From Pseudomonadota bacterium (lineage in GTDB: Bacteria; Pseudomonadota; Gammaproteobacteria; Steroidobacterales; Steroidobacteraceae): a stretch of 64,000 bases of DNA. The position numbers and the translations under genes are program-made. Under the pieces are notes generated by a model. It was given only the letters and a program-made list of their open reading frames with translations. It was not told the origin of the DNA and made no database searches. Shown piece by piece: positions 24,338-32,807 of the stretch. The stretch covers positions 1-64,000 of the forward strand of contig JANXUT010000053.1 of NCBI GenBank assembly GCA_025356075.1. Reading direction: 5' to 3'. The number at the start of each line of letters is the position of its first letter. The stretch's first letter is position 1.

Positions 24338-25171
24338 ATGCGACACGAGACGGCTGAGTTCATCGCCTCCGGCGGCGAGCGGCTCTACTCGCAATGCTGG
24401 CTGCCGGATCGAGACGTCACCTCCGTCGCGGTTCTGGCCCACGGCCTCGCCGAGCACAGCGGTCGCTACGCGACCCTCGCGGCCCGATTGAACGCGCGTG
24501 GCTTCGCGCTCCATGCTCATGACATGCGCGGACACGGGCGCTCGCCCGGCACGCGCAGCCTGGTCGCGTCCTTCGATGCTCTGGTCCGCGATCTCGTTCT
24601 GCTCGTGCAAAGCGCAACGGCCCGCCACCCGGGGTGCCCCGTCACGCTCATCGGCCACAGCTTCGGCGGCGCGGTTGCGCTCAACGCGGCGCTCGACCAA
24701 CCGGCGCTCATTGACGCGCTCGTGCTCTCGGCGCCCGCCATCGCATCGGACCCGGCGGTGCCGCGGTTGAAGGTGGCGCTCGGTCGGCTGCTGTCGGTGC
24801 TACGTCCGCGCACCGGGATCCTCAGGCTTCCCGCAGATGCGGTCAGCCGGGATCCCGCGGTCGTCGAGGCCTACGAACGCGACCCGCTCGTCGACCGCGG
24901 CGCCGTGCCGGCGAAAACGCTGGTCGAGCTGCTCGGCGCGATGTCGCGGATTCAGGCGCGCGTCGGGGAGCTAAGGACGCCCACGCTCATCCTGCACGGC
25001 TGCGAGGACCGGCTGGTGCCGCTCAGGTTCAATCGCCCGGTCTACGAGCGATTCGGCGCGAGCGATCTTACGATCCGGCTCTACGACGGCCTGTTCCACG
25101 AAGTCTTCAACGAACCCGAGCAGGCCCGGGTCTACGCCGACCTCGAGGCCTGGCTCGGGAAGCACCGCTAG
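24338..25171 (+). CDS. Alpha/beta hydrolase, monoacylglycerol-lipase/lysophospholipase-like
   Basis: The 277-residue protein has the serine hydrolase triad: nucleophile elbow GHSFGGAVAL, Asp in LHGCEDRLVPLRF, and His in GLFHEVFNEPEQ. The oxyanion/early motif HGLAEHSGRYATLAARL and DMRGHGRS are typical of the MGLL/PldB lysophospholipase group, which release fatty acids from monoacylglycerols or lysolipids. There is no signal peptide. It is probably last in the alkB-namZ run and converges on the peptidase gene. Confidence 0.86.
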   Translation: MRHETAEFIASGGERLYSQCWLPDRDVTSVAVLAHGLAEHSGRYATLAARLNARGFALHAHDMRGHGRSPGTRSLVASFDALVRDLVLLVQSATARHPGCPVTLIGHSFGGAVALNAALDQPALIDALVLSAPAIASDPAVPRLKVALGRLLSVLRPRTGILRLPADAVSRDPAVVEAYERDPLVDRGAVPAKTLVELLGAMSRIQARVGELRTPTLILHGCEDRLVPLRFNRPVYERFGASDLTIRLYDGLFHEVFNEPEQARVYADLEAWLGKHR

Positions 25172-25209
25172 CCGCGTCCCGTCGGGGCTGCGCGGCGGCA
25201 ACTCGCCGT

Positions 25210-27378
25210 TTACCCGCCGCCCTTGGCGGGCGGCGGTTGCGGAAAGCCGTACTTTCGCATCAGCGCGGCGATGCCGGGGTCGCGGCCGCGGAACGACCGG
25301 TAGGCTTCGGCGGGATCGCGCGTGTTGCCGATCGCGAACACGTTGTCCCGGAGCCGCGCCGCAACCTTCGGGTCGTACGGGCCGCTCGCTTCCGTGAATG
25401 CCTCCCAGGCATCGCTCGAGAGCGTGTCCGACCACAGGTAGCTGTAGTAGCCGGCCGAATAACCATCGCCGGCGAACGCGTGCTGGAACTGCGGCGTGCG
25501 GTGCCGCATGACGATCTCGTGCGGCATGCCGAGCGACTCGAGCGTCGACTTCTCGAACGCCCGTGGATCGATCGTCACGTCTCCGGCGAGGTGCAGGCGC
25601 ATGTCGACGAGCGCGCTGGAGAGGTATTCGACGGTCTTGAAGCCCGCGTTGAACGTCTGCGAGCGCTGGATCTTGGCGACCAGCTCCGCCGGGATCGGCT
25701 TGCCGGTGCGGTAATGGAGGGCGAACCGGTTTAGCACCTCGGGCGTCGCCAGCCAGTGCTCGAGCAACTGCGACGGGAATTCGACGTAGTCCCGCGGCAC
25801 CGAGGTACCGGCGACCGACGGGTAGTTCACGTGGGAGGAGAGGCCATGCACCGCGTGACCGAACTCGTGAAAGAGCGTGGTCGCGTCCTCCCAGCTGATC
25901 AGGATCGGCTCGTCGAATCCGCCTTTGACGAAGTTGGCGTTGTTGGAGACGATCGTCGTGATCTTGCCGTCAAAGCGCTCCTGTGTGCGGTACTCGTTCA
26001 TCCACGCGCCCGAGTTCTTGTTCTTGCGGGCGTACGGGTCGAAGTACCAGAGGCCCACGTGCGCCCCCCTGGGGTCGGTGACTTCCCAGACGCGGATGTC
26101 GGGATGCGCGACCGGCACCTTACCCGGCGGCACCGCCGAAAATTGCAAGCCGAACAGCTGGCCGGCCACCCAGAACATGCCCTCGCGCAGCTTCTCGAGC
26201 TGCAGGTACGGCTTGACCTCGTCGGCATCGAGGTCGTACTTCGCGGTGCGGACCTTTTCCGCGTAGTAGCGGTAATCCCACGGCTCGATCTTGAGCCTCG
26301 GCGTACCGCTCGCCGCGCTTTCCTTGTCGGCGATCGCCTGCATGTCAGCGACCTCCTCGTGCACGCGCGCAACCGCCGGCGCCCAGACGGCCTCCATCAG
26401 CGCGATTGCGTGCTCCGGCGTCTTCGCCATCGAATTCTCGAGCCGCCAGTGCGCGTGAGTCGGATAGCCGAGGAGCCCCGCGCGAACCGCGCGGAGCTTG
26501 AGGATCTCGGCGATCTGCGCGTTGGTGTCGTGCGCATCGCCGTTGTCGCCGCGGTTCACGAACGAACGCCACACCTTCTCGCGCAGGTCGCGCCGCGTCG
26601 AGTACTCGAGGAAAGGCTCGACGCTCGAGCGCGTGTTCAGCACCGCGCCACGCGCCTTGATGCCGCGCGAGCTCGCACCCGAGATCATGGCCTTGCCGAC
26701 GGAGTCGGGCAGGCCCGCGAAGTCCGCCTCGCTCTGAAGCTCGAGCCAGTGGTCGTTCTCGTCGGCCAGCAGGTTCTGCGAGAACTTCGTGTAGAGCGTC
26801 GCGAGCTGCTGGTTCAAGTCGGAGAGGCGCGCCTTCGAGGCCGCGTCGAGACTGGCGCCGGCCCGCACGAAGCTGGTGTAGTCGAGCCAGCACAGCCGCT
26901 CCTGCTCGGCGCTGAGGCCGCTCTGGTTGCGAGCGGCGTAGACGGCGGCGATGCGCTTGAAGAGCTTCTCGTTCTGGACGATCTGGTCGTAGTGGGCCGC
27001 GAGCTTGGGTGCCATCTCGCTGTCGACGGCCTGCATCTGCTGATCGTTCAGCGTCGAGAGGTAGATCCGGTAGATGCGACTCGCGCGGTTGAGCGGGCGG
27101 CCCGCGCGCTCGATCGCCGCGATCGTGTTCTCAAACGTGGGCGCGGCGGGATCGTCCGCGATGCGGGCATAGTCCTCAAGCTCGGCCGCCATGCCCGCGA
27201 GGAGCGCGGGCTTGAAGTCGGCGGCATGCACCTTGTCGAACGGCGGCACGCCGCCGTAGGGTCCGGTCCATGGCGAGAGCAGCGGGCTCGGGGGCTCCGC
27301 GGCGGCGGCGAGTGCGAGCGGCGTCGCGGTCAGGCTCATGAGGAGGGTGAGTGCAAGTTGGGGCAACCGTCCGGGCAT
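25210..27378 (-). CDS. dcp: Exported M3-family peptidyl-dipeptidase
   Basis: The 722-residue protein has a signal peptide (LALTLLMSLTATPLALAAAA), so it is periplasmic. Its zinc motif HEFGHAVHGLSSHVNYPS carries HExxH, with the third ligand downstream in VEFPSQLLEHW. FARxx-type conserved Tyr text (HAFAGDGYSAGYYSYLWSD) sits near the C-terminus. This matches the Dcp/oligopeptidase A group, which removes C-terminal dipeptides or degrades small peptides. The ATG at 27378 is well placed for the signal. It follows bufC on the same strand with 34 bases between, so read-through is possible. Confidence 0.92.
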   Translation of the reverse strand: MPGRLPQLALTLLMSLTATPLALAAAAEPPSPLLSPWTGPYGGVPPFDKVHAADFKPALLAGMAAELEDYARIADDPAAPTFENTIAAIERAGRPLNRASRIYRIYLSTLNDQQMQAVDSEMAPKLAAHYDQIVQNEKLFKRIAAVYAARNQSGLSAEQERLCWLDYTSFVRAGASLDAASKARLSDLNQQLATLYTKFSQNLLADENDHWLELQSEADFAGLPDSVGKAMISGASSRGIKARGAVLNTRSSVEPFLEYSTRRDLREKVWRSFVNRGDNGDAHDTNAQIAEILKLRAVRAGLLGYPTHAHWRLENSMAKTPEHAIALMEAVWAPAVARVHEEVADMQAIADKESAASGTPRLKIEPWDYRYYAEKVRTAKYDLDADEVKPYLQLEKLREGMFWVAGQLFGLQFSAVPPGKVPVAHPDIRVWEVTDPRGAHVGLWYFDPYARKNKNSGAWMNEYRTQERFDGKITTIVSNNANFVKGGFDEPILISWEDATTLFHEFGHAVHGLSSHVNYPSVAGTSVPRDYVEFPSQLLEHWLATPEVLNRFALHYRTGKPIPAELVAKIQRSQTFNAGFKTVEYLSSALVDMRLHLAGDVTIDPRAFEKSTLESLGMPHEIVMRHRTPQFQHAFAGDGYSAGYYSYLWSDTLSSDAWEAFTEASGPYDPKVAARLRDNVFAIGNTRDPAEAYRSFRGRDPGIAALMRKYGFPQPPPAKGGG

Positions 27379-27412
27379 CGTCGTGCTCCGAGGCTTGGGG
27401 CCAGGCGCCGGA

Positions 27413-28177
27413 TCATACTCTCAGCAACGAGCCCTCGATGAGCCAGCCCTTGAGCCAGCTGGCCGCGCGCACCGCAGCCTCCTCGCCGTGCGTGGCGAGG
27501 AGCGATTCGCACAGATCCCCAAAGGTCGCGCCGCCAAAAAGAAGCGCGAGCGCCGCCGCCTCGTCAGGCTCGACGGGGCGGAACTCGGTGGCGAGCTCGC
27601 GACGCCAGATGAGCCACTCGGCGGGCGCCGCGCGCGTTGCCGGCGGCGGCGCGCCCGCGCCAACCTGGAGCGCGCGCCAGACCGCCACGGCGTTGGTCGT
27701 CGTCCGGCACCGATGCAGGCTCGGGATGCCGCGGAAGCGAAGCCCGGCCCACTCGGTCGGCGCGAGCCCGGCAAGGTCGCCCGGCGCCGCGGGAATTGCA
27801 TCCGCCGCATCGAAGGCACCCGCGAGCTGCCATTCGAATTCCGCCAGGTCCGCGAGCATCTCATCGTCGGCAACCGCCGCGCGCGCGCGCAGGTACGCGC
27901 CGAGCTCCCGACCGTAATCACGAATCGAGCGATGCACCGACGGCGTCGCTACGACGAAGGGCTCGATGCGAAGCGCGAACGCCTCTGCGCCGAGGCGCGC
28001 GCTAAGCGCCGGGTACTGCAGGCCGAGCGCCTCGATGAGCCGCAGCCGATAGCCCTCCGTGTAGATCTGCCAGCGCTCCTCGGCGGGCGGCAGCACGGCG
28101 GCGCCAAGCGCCGGGGGGAGCTCGCCGCCCGCGAGCACGTGCGCCTGCACCGCCTGCTCGAGCTCCGCGAGCCGCAT
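27413..28177 (-). CDS. bufC: BufC/HvfC-like DUF2063 protein
   Basis: This 254-residue protein opens MRLAELEQAVQAHVLAGGEL and contains IYTEGYRLRLIEALGLQYPALSARLG-type text, the DUF2063 putative DNA-binding N-domain, then a C-domain ending LKGWLIEGSLLRV. In known systems it partners the DUF692 enzyme and helps it recognise the precursor peptide. The ATG at 28177 shares a base with the stop of bufB (TGATG), so the two are coupled. The usual small DUF2282 precursor gene is not next to them. Confidence 0.85.
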   Translation of the reverse strand: MRLAELEQAVQAHVLAGGELPPALGAAVLPPAEERWQIYTEGYRLRLIEALGLQYPALSARLGAEAFALRIEPFVVATPSVHRSIRDYGRELGAYLRARAAVADDEMLADLAEFEWQLAGAFDAADAIPAAPGDLAGLAPTEWAGLRFRGIPSLHRCRTTTNAVAVWRALQVGAGAPPPATRAAPAEWLIWRRELATEFRPVEPDEAAALALLFGGATFGDLCESLLATHGEEAAVRAASWLKGWLIEGSLLRV

Positions 28178-29004
28178 CACGCCGTCTCCGCTTCGGCGGC
28201 GCGCGCGACTGCGCGCGCCTGCCCGAGCTCGGCCACGAGTTCCGGCAACGGCGGAATCTTGTCGTCGCGCTCGAGTAGCGTGCTGACGGGCCCGAAGCGC
28301 CGGATCGCGCGCGCGTAGAGGTCCCAGACCTCATCGCGCACGGGCGCATCGTGCGTATCGATGCAGTGGCTGCCGTGATCCTGGTGTCCGGCGAGATGAA
28401 ACTGCCGTACCGCCGCGAGCGGCACACCGTCGATGAACTCCTCGGCGCTGAAGCCGTGGTTGCGGCTGCTGACGTAGACATTGTTGATGTCGAGCAGCAA
28501 CCCGCAGCCGGTTCGCTCGACGAGCGCGCCGAGGAATTCCCATTCGCTCATCGCCGAGCTCGTGTAGCTCACGTAGCTCGATACGTTCTCGAGCACCAGC
28601 GGCCGCCTGAGGCGCTCCTGCACGCGTTGGATGCGCGCAGCCACGTGCTCCACGGCCTCCTCGGTGTAGGGGAGCGGCATCAGGTCGTGGAGGTTTTGAC
28701 CGCCCACCCCGGTCCAGCACAGGTGATCCGAGATCCACTCGGGCTCGCAGCGCGCTGCCAGCGAGAGCACGCGGTCGAGGTAGCCCCCATCGAGCGGAGC
28801 GGTGCTGCCGATCGACATCGAGACGCCGTGCATGACGACCGGGTAGCGGTCCCGGACCGAATCGAGGAAATGGAGCGGCCGGCCACCGCCGACGAGGTAG
28901 TTCTCGGTGATGACCTCGAACCAGTCGACCGCAGGCGCCGATTCGAGGACCGCGGTGTAGTGCACCGGTCGCAGGCCGAGGCCGAAGCCGAGCGCGCTAG
29001 GCAT
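28177..29004 (-). CDS. bufB: BufB/MbnB-family multinuclear-iron enzyme (DUF692)
   Basis: This DUF692 TIM-barrel protein has the metal-ligand segments MHGVSMSIGS, SDHLCWTGVGG, PYTEEAVEHV, LENVSSYVSY, LLLDINNVYVSSRNHGF and FHLAGHQDHG. Relatives (MbnB, TglH, ChrH, BufB) modify Cys residues in small peptides, in the bufferin case to thiooxazoles that bind copper. Start: an ATG at 29004 or a TTG at 29022. The preceding leader, about 100 bases, holds only tiny frames without Cys. The gene is driven from a promoter identical in design to that of the sigma gene facing it. Confidence 0.88.
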   Translation of the reverse strand: MPSALGFGLGLRPVHYTAVLESAPAVDWFEVITENYLVGGGRPLHFLDSVRDRYPVVMHGVSMSIGSTAPLDGGYLDRVLSLAARCEPEWISDHLCWTGVGGQNLHDLMPLPYTEEAVEHVAARIQRVQERLRRPLVLENVSSYVSYTSSAMSEWEFLGALVERTGCGLLLDINNVYVSSRNHGFSAEEFIDGVPLAAVRQFHLAGHQDHGSHCIDTHDAPVRDEVWDLYARAIRRFGPVSTLLERDDKIPPLPELVAELGQARAVARAAEAETA

Positions 29005-29114
29005 GCCGGCCCCGTGGTTCAACTGAACGCATCATCCCCTCAGCTTAGCCCGGCGGACGTCGAAACTCCGAACGCGGAACGACCGCCTCCCGGCCGAGGC
29101 ATCCGTAAACGGAA

Positions 29115-29144
29115 GACCGGGCGGTGGCTCCTTTTATTACGGCG
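29115..29144 (-). promoter_or_regulatory. Predicted ECF-sigma promoter of bufBC
   Basis: Read on the minus strand, CGCCGTAATAA (29144-29134), 12 bases, then CCCGGTC (29121-29115). Exactly the same two blocks with the same 12-base spacing occur on the plus strand before the sigma gene. The blocks fit a -35 and -10 pair of an ECF sigma factor, about 100 bases before bufB. Confidence 0.75.
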
Positions 29145-29225
29145 CGAACGGTCGGGCGTCATTCGATGCTGCGCCGCGACACGGCCCCGCCGCGTGTACC
29201 ATGCGCGCTGATCCTTAGGGCAACC

Positions 29226-29255
29226 CGCCGTAATAATCGACGCAAAGGCCCGGTC
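29226..29255 (+). promoter_or_regulatory. Predicted autoregulatory ECF-sigma promoter
   Basis: CGCCGTAATAA (29226-29236), 12 bases, then CCCGGTC (29249-29255), a mirror copy of the bufBC promoter. The start ATG at 29263 is only seven bases past the second block. The transcript would therefore begin at or almost at the start codon and be leaderless or nearly so. Confidence 0.75.
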
Positions 29256-29262
29256 CCCCTTG

Positions 29263-29778
29263 ATGAGCGACCCTGCGGAAACGGCGCGCCGCCATGCGCG
29301 CTTCGAAGCGCTGTGCGGCGGGCTGCGGACGGACCTGTTCCGGTTCGCGTTCTGGCTTGCGCGCGATCGCGCGGTCGCGGAGGACGTCGTCCAGGACACG
29401 CTGCTGCGTGCCTGGCGGTCGCTCGACAGCCTCGGCGAGGACGCCGCGGTGCGACCGTGGCTATTGACGATCGCACGGCGTGAGTTCGCGCGGCGCTTCG
29501 AGCGCAAGCGCTTCGAGACGGTCGACATCGACGATATGGCGGTACTCGAGGACCCGGCGCTCGGTGCCGAGGAGACACAGGAGTTCGCGGAGCTCAGGGC
29601 CGCCATCTTCGCTCTGGAGGATGACTATCGCGAGCCGCTGGTGCTGCAGGTATTGATGGGATACACGACTGAGGAAATCGCCGAGCAGATGGGACTGAAG
29701 CCTGGGGCGGTCCTCACGCGGCTATTTCGTGCCCGCCAGAAGCTGCGCGCCGCCGTCGTCGGCGAGGCGGCACCGTGA
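29263..29778 (+). CDS. ECF-family RNA polymerase sigma factor
   Basis: The 171-residue protein has only region 2 (LFRFAFWLARDRAVAEDVVQDTLLRAW, with the -10 recognition part after it) and region 4 (LVLQVLMGYTTEEIAEQMGL, KPGAVLTRLFRARQKL), the ECF layout. It directs RNA polymerase to a specific promoter set when released from its anti-sigma. The next gene overlaps it by four bases (GTGA) and encodes that anti-sigma. The same bipartite promoter lies before itself and before bufBC. So it most likely controls both, perhaps under copper or oxidative stress; the signal is inferred from the bufB family. Confidence 0.92.
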   Translation: MSDPAETARRHARFEALCGGLRTDLFRFAFWLARDRAVAEDVVQDTLLRAWRSLDSLGEDAAVRPWLLTIARREFARRFERKRFETVDIDDMAVLEDPALGAEETQEFAELRAAIFALEDDYREPLVLQVLMGYTTEEIAEQMGLKPGAVLTRLFRARQKLRAAVVGEAAP

Positions 29779-30509
29779 ACTGCGCGGAATTGAAGGAAGC
29801 GCTGTCGGCGGAGCCCGCCCTGCGCACGCCCGCCATCGATACGCACCTCGCGAGCTGCCCCGCATGCTCGGCGTTCGTCCGCGAGCTCGAGGCCTTCGAA
29901 TCGCGACTGAAGCGCGCGCTCGCGATCCCGGTTGCGCCGAAGGCACTGCCGACGGCGACGGAACTTGCGGCCGCACCCGCGGCGACCGTCACGGCGCTCG
30001 CGCGTCCTGCGCGCCGCTTCGGGCGGCCGGCGTGGTTCGCGCTCGCCGCGACCGGACTCATCGCGGCGCTCCTCGTCGGCGCGCTCCTCACGGTGTACCC
30101 GCGCTACGCGCTCGCAGGGGCGCTCGTCGGCCACGTGGCGGACGAACCCGGCTCGTGGGCGGTCACGGACGTCGCGGTGCCGGACGCCTCGCTCGCCTAT
30201 GTGCTGAAGCGCGCCGGTGTCGCCCTCGACCCGGGCGGCCCGCGCGTCACCTACGCGCAGAGCTGCCAGTTCCGCGGCTGGCACGTGCCCCATCTCGTCG
30301 TCCAGACGAACCGGGGTCCGATGACCGTCATGCCGCTACGGCACGAGCACGTCAGCCGCATCATGGAGATCGATAGCGGCGGCTACCGCGGCGTCATCGT
30401 GCCGGCGGGCAGCGGCGCGCTCGCGGTGCTTACCCACGGCCTCACTGGTCAGACCGCCATCGAAGCGGTCGCTGCACAGGCGGTCGCGGCGGTCCACTTC
30501 ATCAACTGA
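29775..30509 (+). CDS. DUF3379-like membrane anti-sigma factor
   Basis: The GTG at 29775 overlaps the sigma stop, so the two are co-translated. The 244-residue protein has an N-terminal zinc-finger anti-sigma motif, HLASCPACSAF (HxxxCxxC). One transmembrane helix follows at about 93-111 (FALAATGLIAALLVGALL). The periplasmic domain, about 130 residues, has one Cys in QSCQFRGWHVPHLVVQ and His-rich text (MPLRHEHVSRI). The DUF3379 resemblance is by text pattern. A lone Cys with several His residues could sense metal or oxidant and release the sigma factor. Confidence 0.84.
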   Translation: MNCAELKEALSAEPALRTPAIDTHLASCPACSAFVRELEAFESRLKRALAIPVAPKALPTATELAAAPAATVTALARPARRFGRPAWFALAATGLIAALLVGALLTVYPRYALAGALVGHVADEPGSWAVTDVAVPDASLAYVLKRAGVALDPGGPRVTYAQSCQFRGWHVPHLVVQTNRGPMTVMPLRHEHVSRIMEIDSGGYRGVIVPAGSGALAVLTHGLTGQTAIEAVAAQAVAAVHFIN

Positions 30510-30529
30510 GCGGCGCGCGCGCCGATGTG

Positions 30530-31393
30530 TCAGGGCGGCGGTGGCTGCGACCGCCGGCAGGTCGCCGTGCCCTCATCGCGAAGCGTGCCGTCGACGTTGC
30601 GAAACGCAAAGCGGTAGTGGTCCGCCTGGAGCGCCAGCTCGAGCACGCCGTGCACGCGGCCATAGTCGCGGTGCTTGGTCGAGAGCGAGAAGTCCACGAG
30701 CCGCGCGCCACCGGTACCGACGACGAACTCGCGAATTCCGTCCGGACGCGGCTTGCCATCGGCATCGAGCGGATCGAAGGATTCGTAGAAATGCTCGTGC
30801 CCGCTCAGCACGATGTCGGCGCCCGCCGCATCGAGCGCCTGCCAAGCGGGCTTCATCGCCGCTCCGTCGCCCTTGTGGAGCCCCGTCGAGATGAGTGCGT
30901 GGTGCCAGAGCGCCACGATGCAGCGCCCGTCGCCGGCGATTGTGGCGAGCTCGTGCTTCAGCCAGCGCTGCTGGCGCGCCATGGCGGGCCCGTTGATGTT
31001 GCTGTCGAGGCCGATGACCCACCAGTCACCGACCTGCGCGCGAAACCACGTCCGGCGAGGCACGCGCGCCCCGAAGTAGCGCAGGAACTCGACGGCCGAG
31101 CCATCGATGTAGTCGTGGTTGCCGGGTACCGCGTAGGTGTGCGCGAGGAACCGGCCCCAGGTTGGCGCGTAGCAGCGGGCAATCGTCGGCGGGTCGGCAA
31201 ACGGGTAGGTCGAGTCGCCGAGCACGAAGACCGTGGCGTTATCGGGAATCAGCCGGGCGGTCGCCGCCGCGCCGCTCTTCTCGACGGGCCCGTTGCACTC
31301 GGCGATGTCGCCGGCGACGTACACCTCGACGGCGATCGCCGCAGGTGCCGTGACAAGGAGCGCAACAAGCGTACAGAGGCGGGCGCAGAGCAT
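30530..31393 (-). CDS. Secreted calcineurin-like metallophosphoesterase
   Basis: This 287-residue protein has a signal peptide (LCTLVALLVTAPAAIA). The phosphoesterase metal motifs follow in order: GDIAECN, LGDSTYPFAD, PGNHDYID, LWHHALIST, and SGHEHFYESFDPL. The pattern resembles purple-acid-phosphatase-like extracellular phosphoesterases. The start ATG at 31393 is 18 bases after the MATE gene on the same strand, so it may be the third gene of the MDR-MATE unit. It converges on the anti-sigma gene. The substrate is unknown. Confidence 0.85.
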   Translation of the reverse strand: MLCARLCTLVALLVTAPAAIAVEVYVAGDIAECNGPVEKSGAAATARLIPDNATVFVLGDSTYPFADPPTIARCYAPTWGRFLAHTYAVPGNHDYIDGSAVEFLRYFGARVPRRTWFRAQVGDWWVIGLDSNINGPAMARQQRWLKHELATIAGDGRCIVALWHHALISTGLHKGDGAAMKPAWQALDAAGADIVLSGHEHFYESFDPLDADGKPRPDGIREFVVGTGGARLVDFSLSTKHRDYGRVHGVLELALQADHYRFAFRNVDGTLRDEGTATCRRSQPPPP

Positions 31394-31411
31394 CGTGGGT
31401 CCTCGAGCGGA

Positions 31412-32807
31412 TCAGTTTTCGGTGGCGAGTGGTGCCGCCGTCATGCGCGCGTGCCGCCAGCCGCCAAATCGATAGTAAGCGAAGGCCAGGAGTGCCGACG
31501 CGAAGGATGCGATCGGGAAACTCCACCAGATCGCATCGGCGCCGAATCTTGGGGCGAACCCGATGGCGATGGGAATCCGGATCAACCAGAGCGCGATGAA
31601 CAGCGAGATGAGTGGCGGCACGACCGCGCCGGTCGAGCGAACGACACCGAACAGCACCATCGAGATGCCGAAGAACACGAACGACCACGCGCTCGTCACG
31701 TTGATGTGGCCGGCGATATCGAGCGCGGCGCCCGCTGGCAGGAACATTCCGAGCGCGGTCTTGTTGAGCGCGACGAGCGCGACGACGAGCGCGCCCGTGA
31801 CGATACAGTGGAAGGCGACGCCGGCGCTCGCGATCCGGTTGACCCGGTCCCAGCGGCTCGCGCCGACGTTCTGCGCCGCCATCGAGGAGACCGCCGCGCC
31901 GATCGCGAACGCGGGCATCTGCAGGTAGTTCCACAGCTGCCAGGCGGCGCCGTAGGCCGCGGTCGTGTCGGTGCCGTAGCGGTTGACGAGTGAGATGAGC
32001 GCGACCGCGTTTGCGGAGATCACGACGAGCTGCAGCCCGATCGGCAAGCCCTTGCGGATCAGCGTGCCGACGATCGCCCGGTCGAGCCTCAAGTAGGCGA
32101 GTTCCGCGCCGCGCAGGCAGAGCGGGTGCTGGCGCCTGTAGAGAAAGCCGATGAGCGCGACGAGGCTCACCGCGTTCGCGATCAGCGTCGCGAGGGCGGA
32201 GCCGGCGATGCCGAGGCCGGGCAGCGGGCCAAGGCCGAAGATGAGGAGCGGATTCAAGCCGATGTCGAGGCCGACGGACAGGAGCAGGAACTTGAACGGC
32301 GTGCGCGAGTCGCCCGCGCCGCGCATCACGGCCATCACGAACGTGTAGAGGTAGAGGAACGGGATCGCGATGAAGATGATGCGAAGATACGCGCGCGCGC
32401 GCGCGCGCGAGCGCGACGGCGGCGGGGGGCGTGTGCATCGCCGCGAGGAGCTCGGGCGCGAGCAGCCAGCCGGCGGCCGAAATCGCGATCGCGAGCGTTG
32501 CGAAGAATGTCGCGCTGGTACCGACGACGCGCCGGGCCGCATCGGGATTGCCGGCGCCGATGTGCTGCGCGACCAGGATCGTCGCCGCCATCGACACCCC
32601 GAACACGCCACCGAGCAAGAGGAACATGACGGCGTTCGCGTTCGCCGTGGCGCCGAGCGCCGCCTCGCCGAGGAAGCGGCCTACCCAGATCGAGTTCACC
32701 GAGCCATTCATCGACTGCAGCACGTTGCCGAACAGGATCGGCAGCGCGAATGTGATCAATGTCTTTGCGATCGGACCTTCGGTCAGCGGCGCTCGGGCGG
32801 GTTGCAT
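31412..32807 (-). pseudogene. MATE-family efflux transporter, frame broken at a (CG)10 tract
   Basis: From the ATG at 32807, the first half (LITFALPILFGNVLQSMNGS, MAATILVAQHIGAGNPD, up to ALARARARV) is a normal MATE transporter. At 32390-32409 the reading frame is lost. The rest continues in the next frame from YLRIIFIAIPFLYLY through DIGLNPLLIFGLGPLPGLG to the stop at 31412. Together they make about 465 residues and twelve helices, the usual MATE size. As read, translation would run out of frame to about 31239 without an early stop, because of GC bias. The start overlaps the MDR stop (TGATG). Reversible switching, a true inactivation, or a base-count error are all possible. Confidence 0.85.
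32390..32409. repeat. (CG)10 dinucleotide tract inside the MATE gene
   Basis: Twenty bases of uninterrupted CG sit exactly where the MATE reading frame breaks. Checking codons by hand, 8 or 11 units put the downstream half (beginning Tyr-Leu-Arg-Ile-Ile) in frame, whereas the 10 units seen here do not. Confidence 0.95.

Noticed and set aside
25756-27441. 561-codon open frame opposite the M3 peptidase
   Set aside because: It is the shadow of a GC-rich gene. The protein has Arg/Val/Glu-rich, low-domain text, while the other strand has a full peptidase with HEFGH.
29040-29606. Possible small Cys peptide gene upstream of bufB
   Set aside because: The long frame is antisense to the sigma gene. 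Its only plausible leader part is 20 codons without Cys or a signal peptide, so it is not a BufA precursor.
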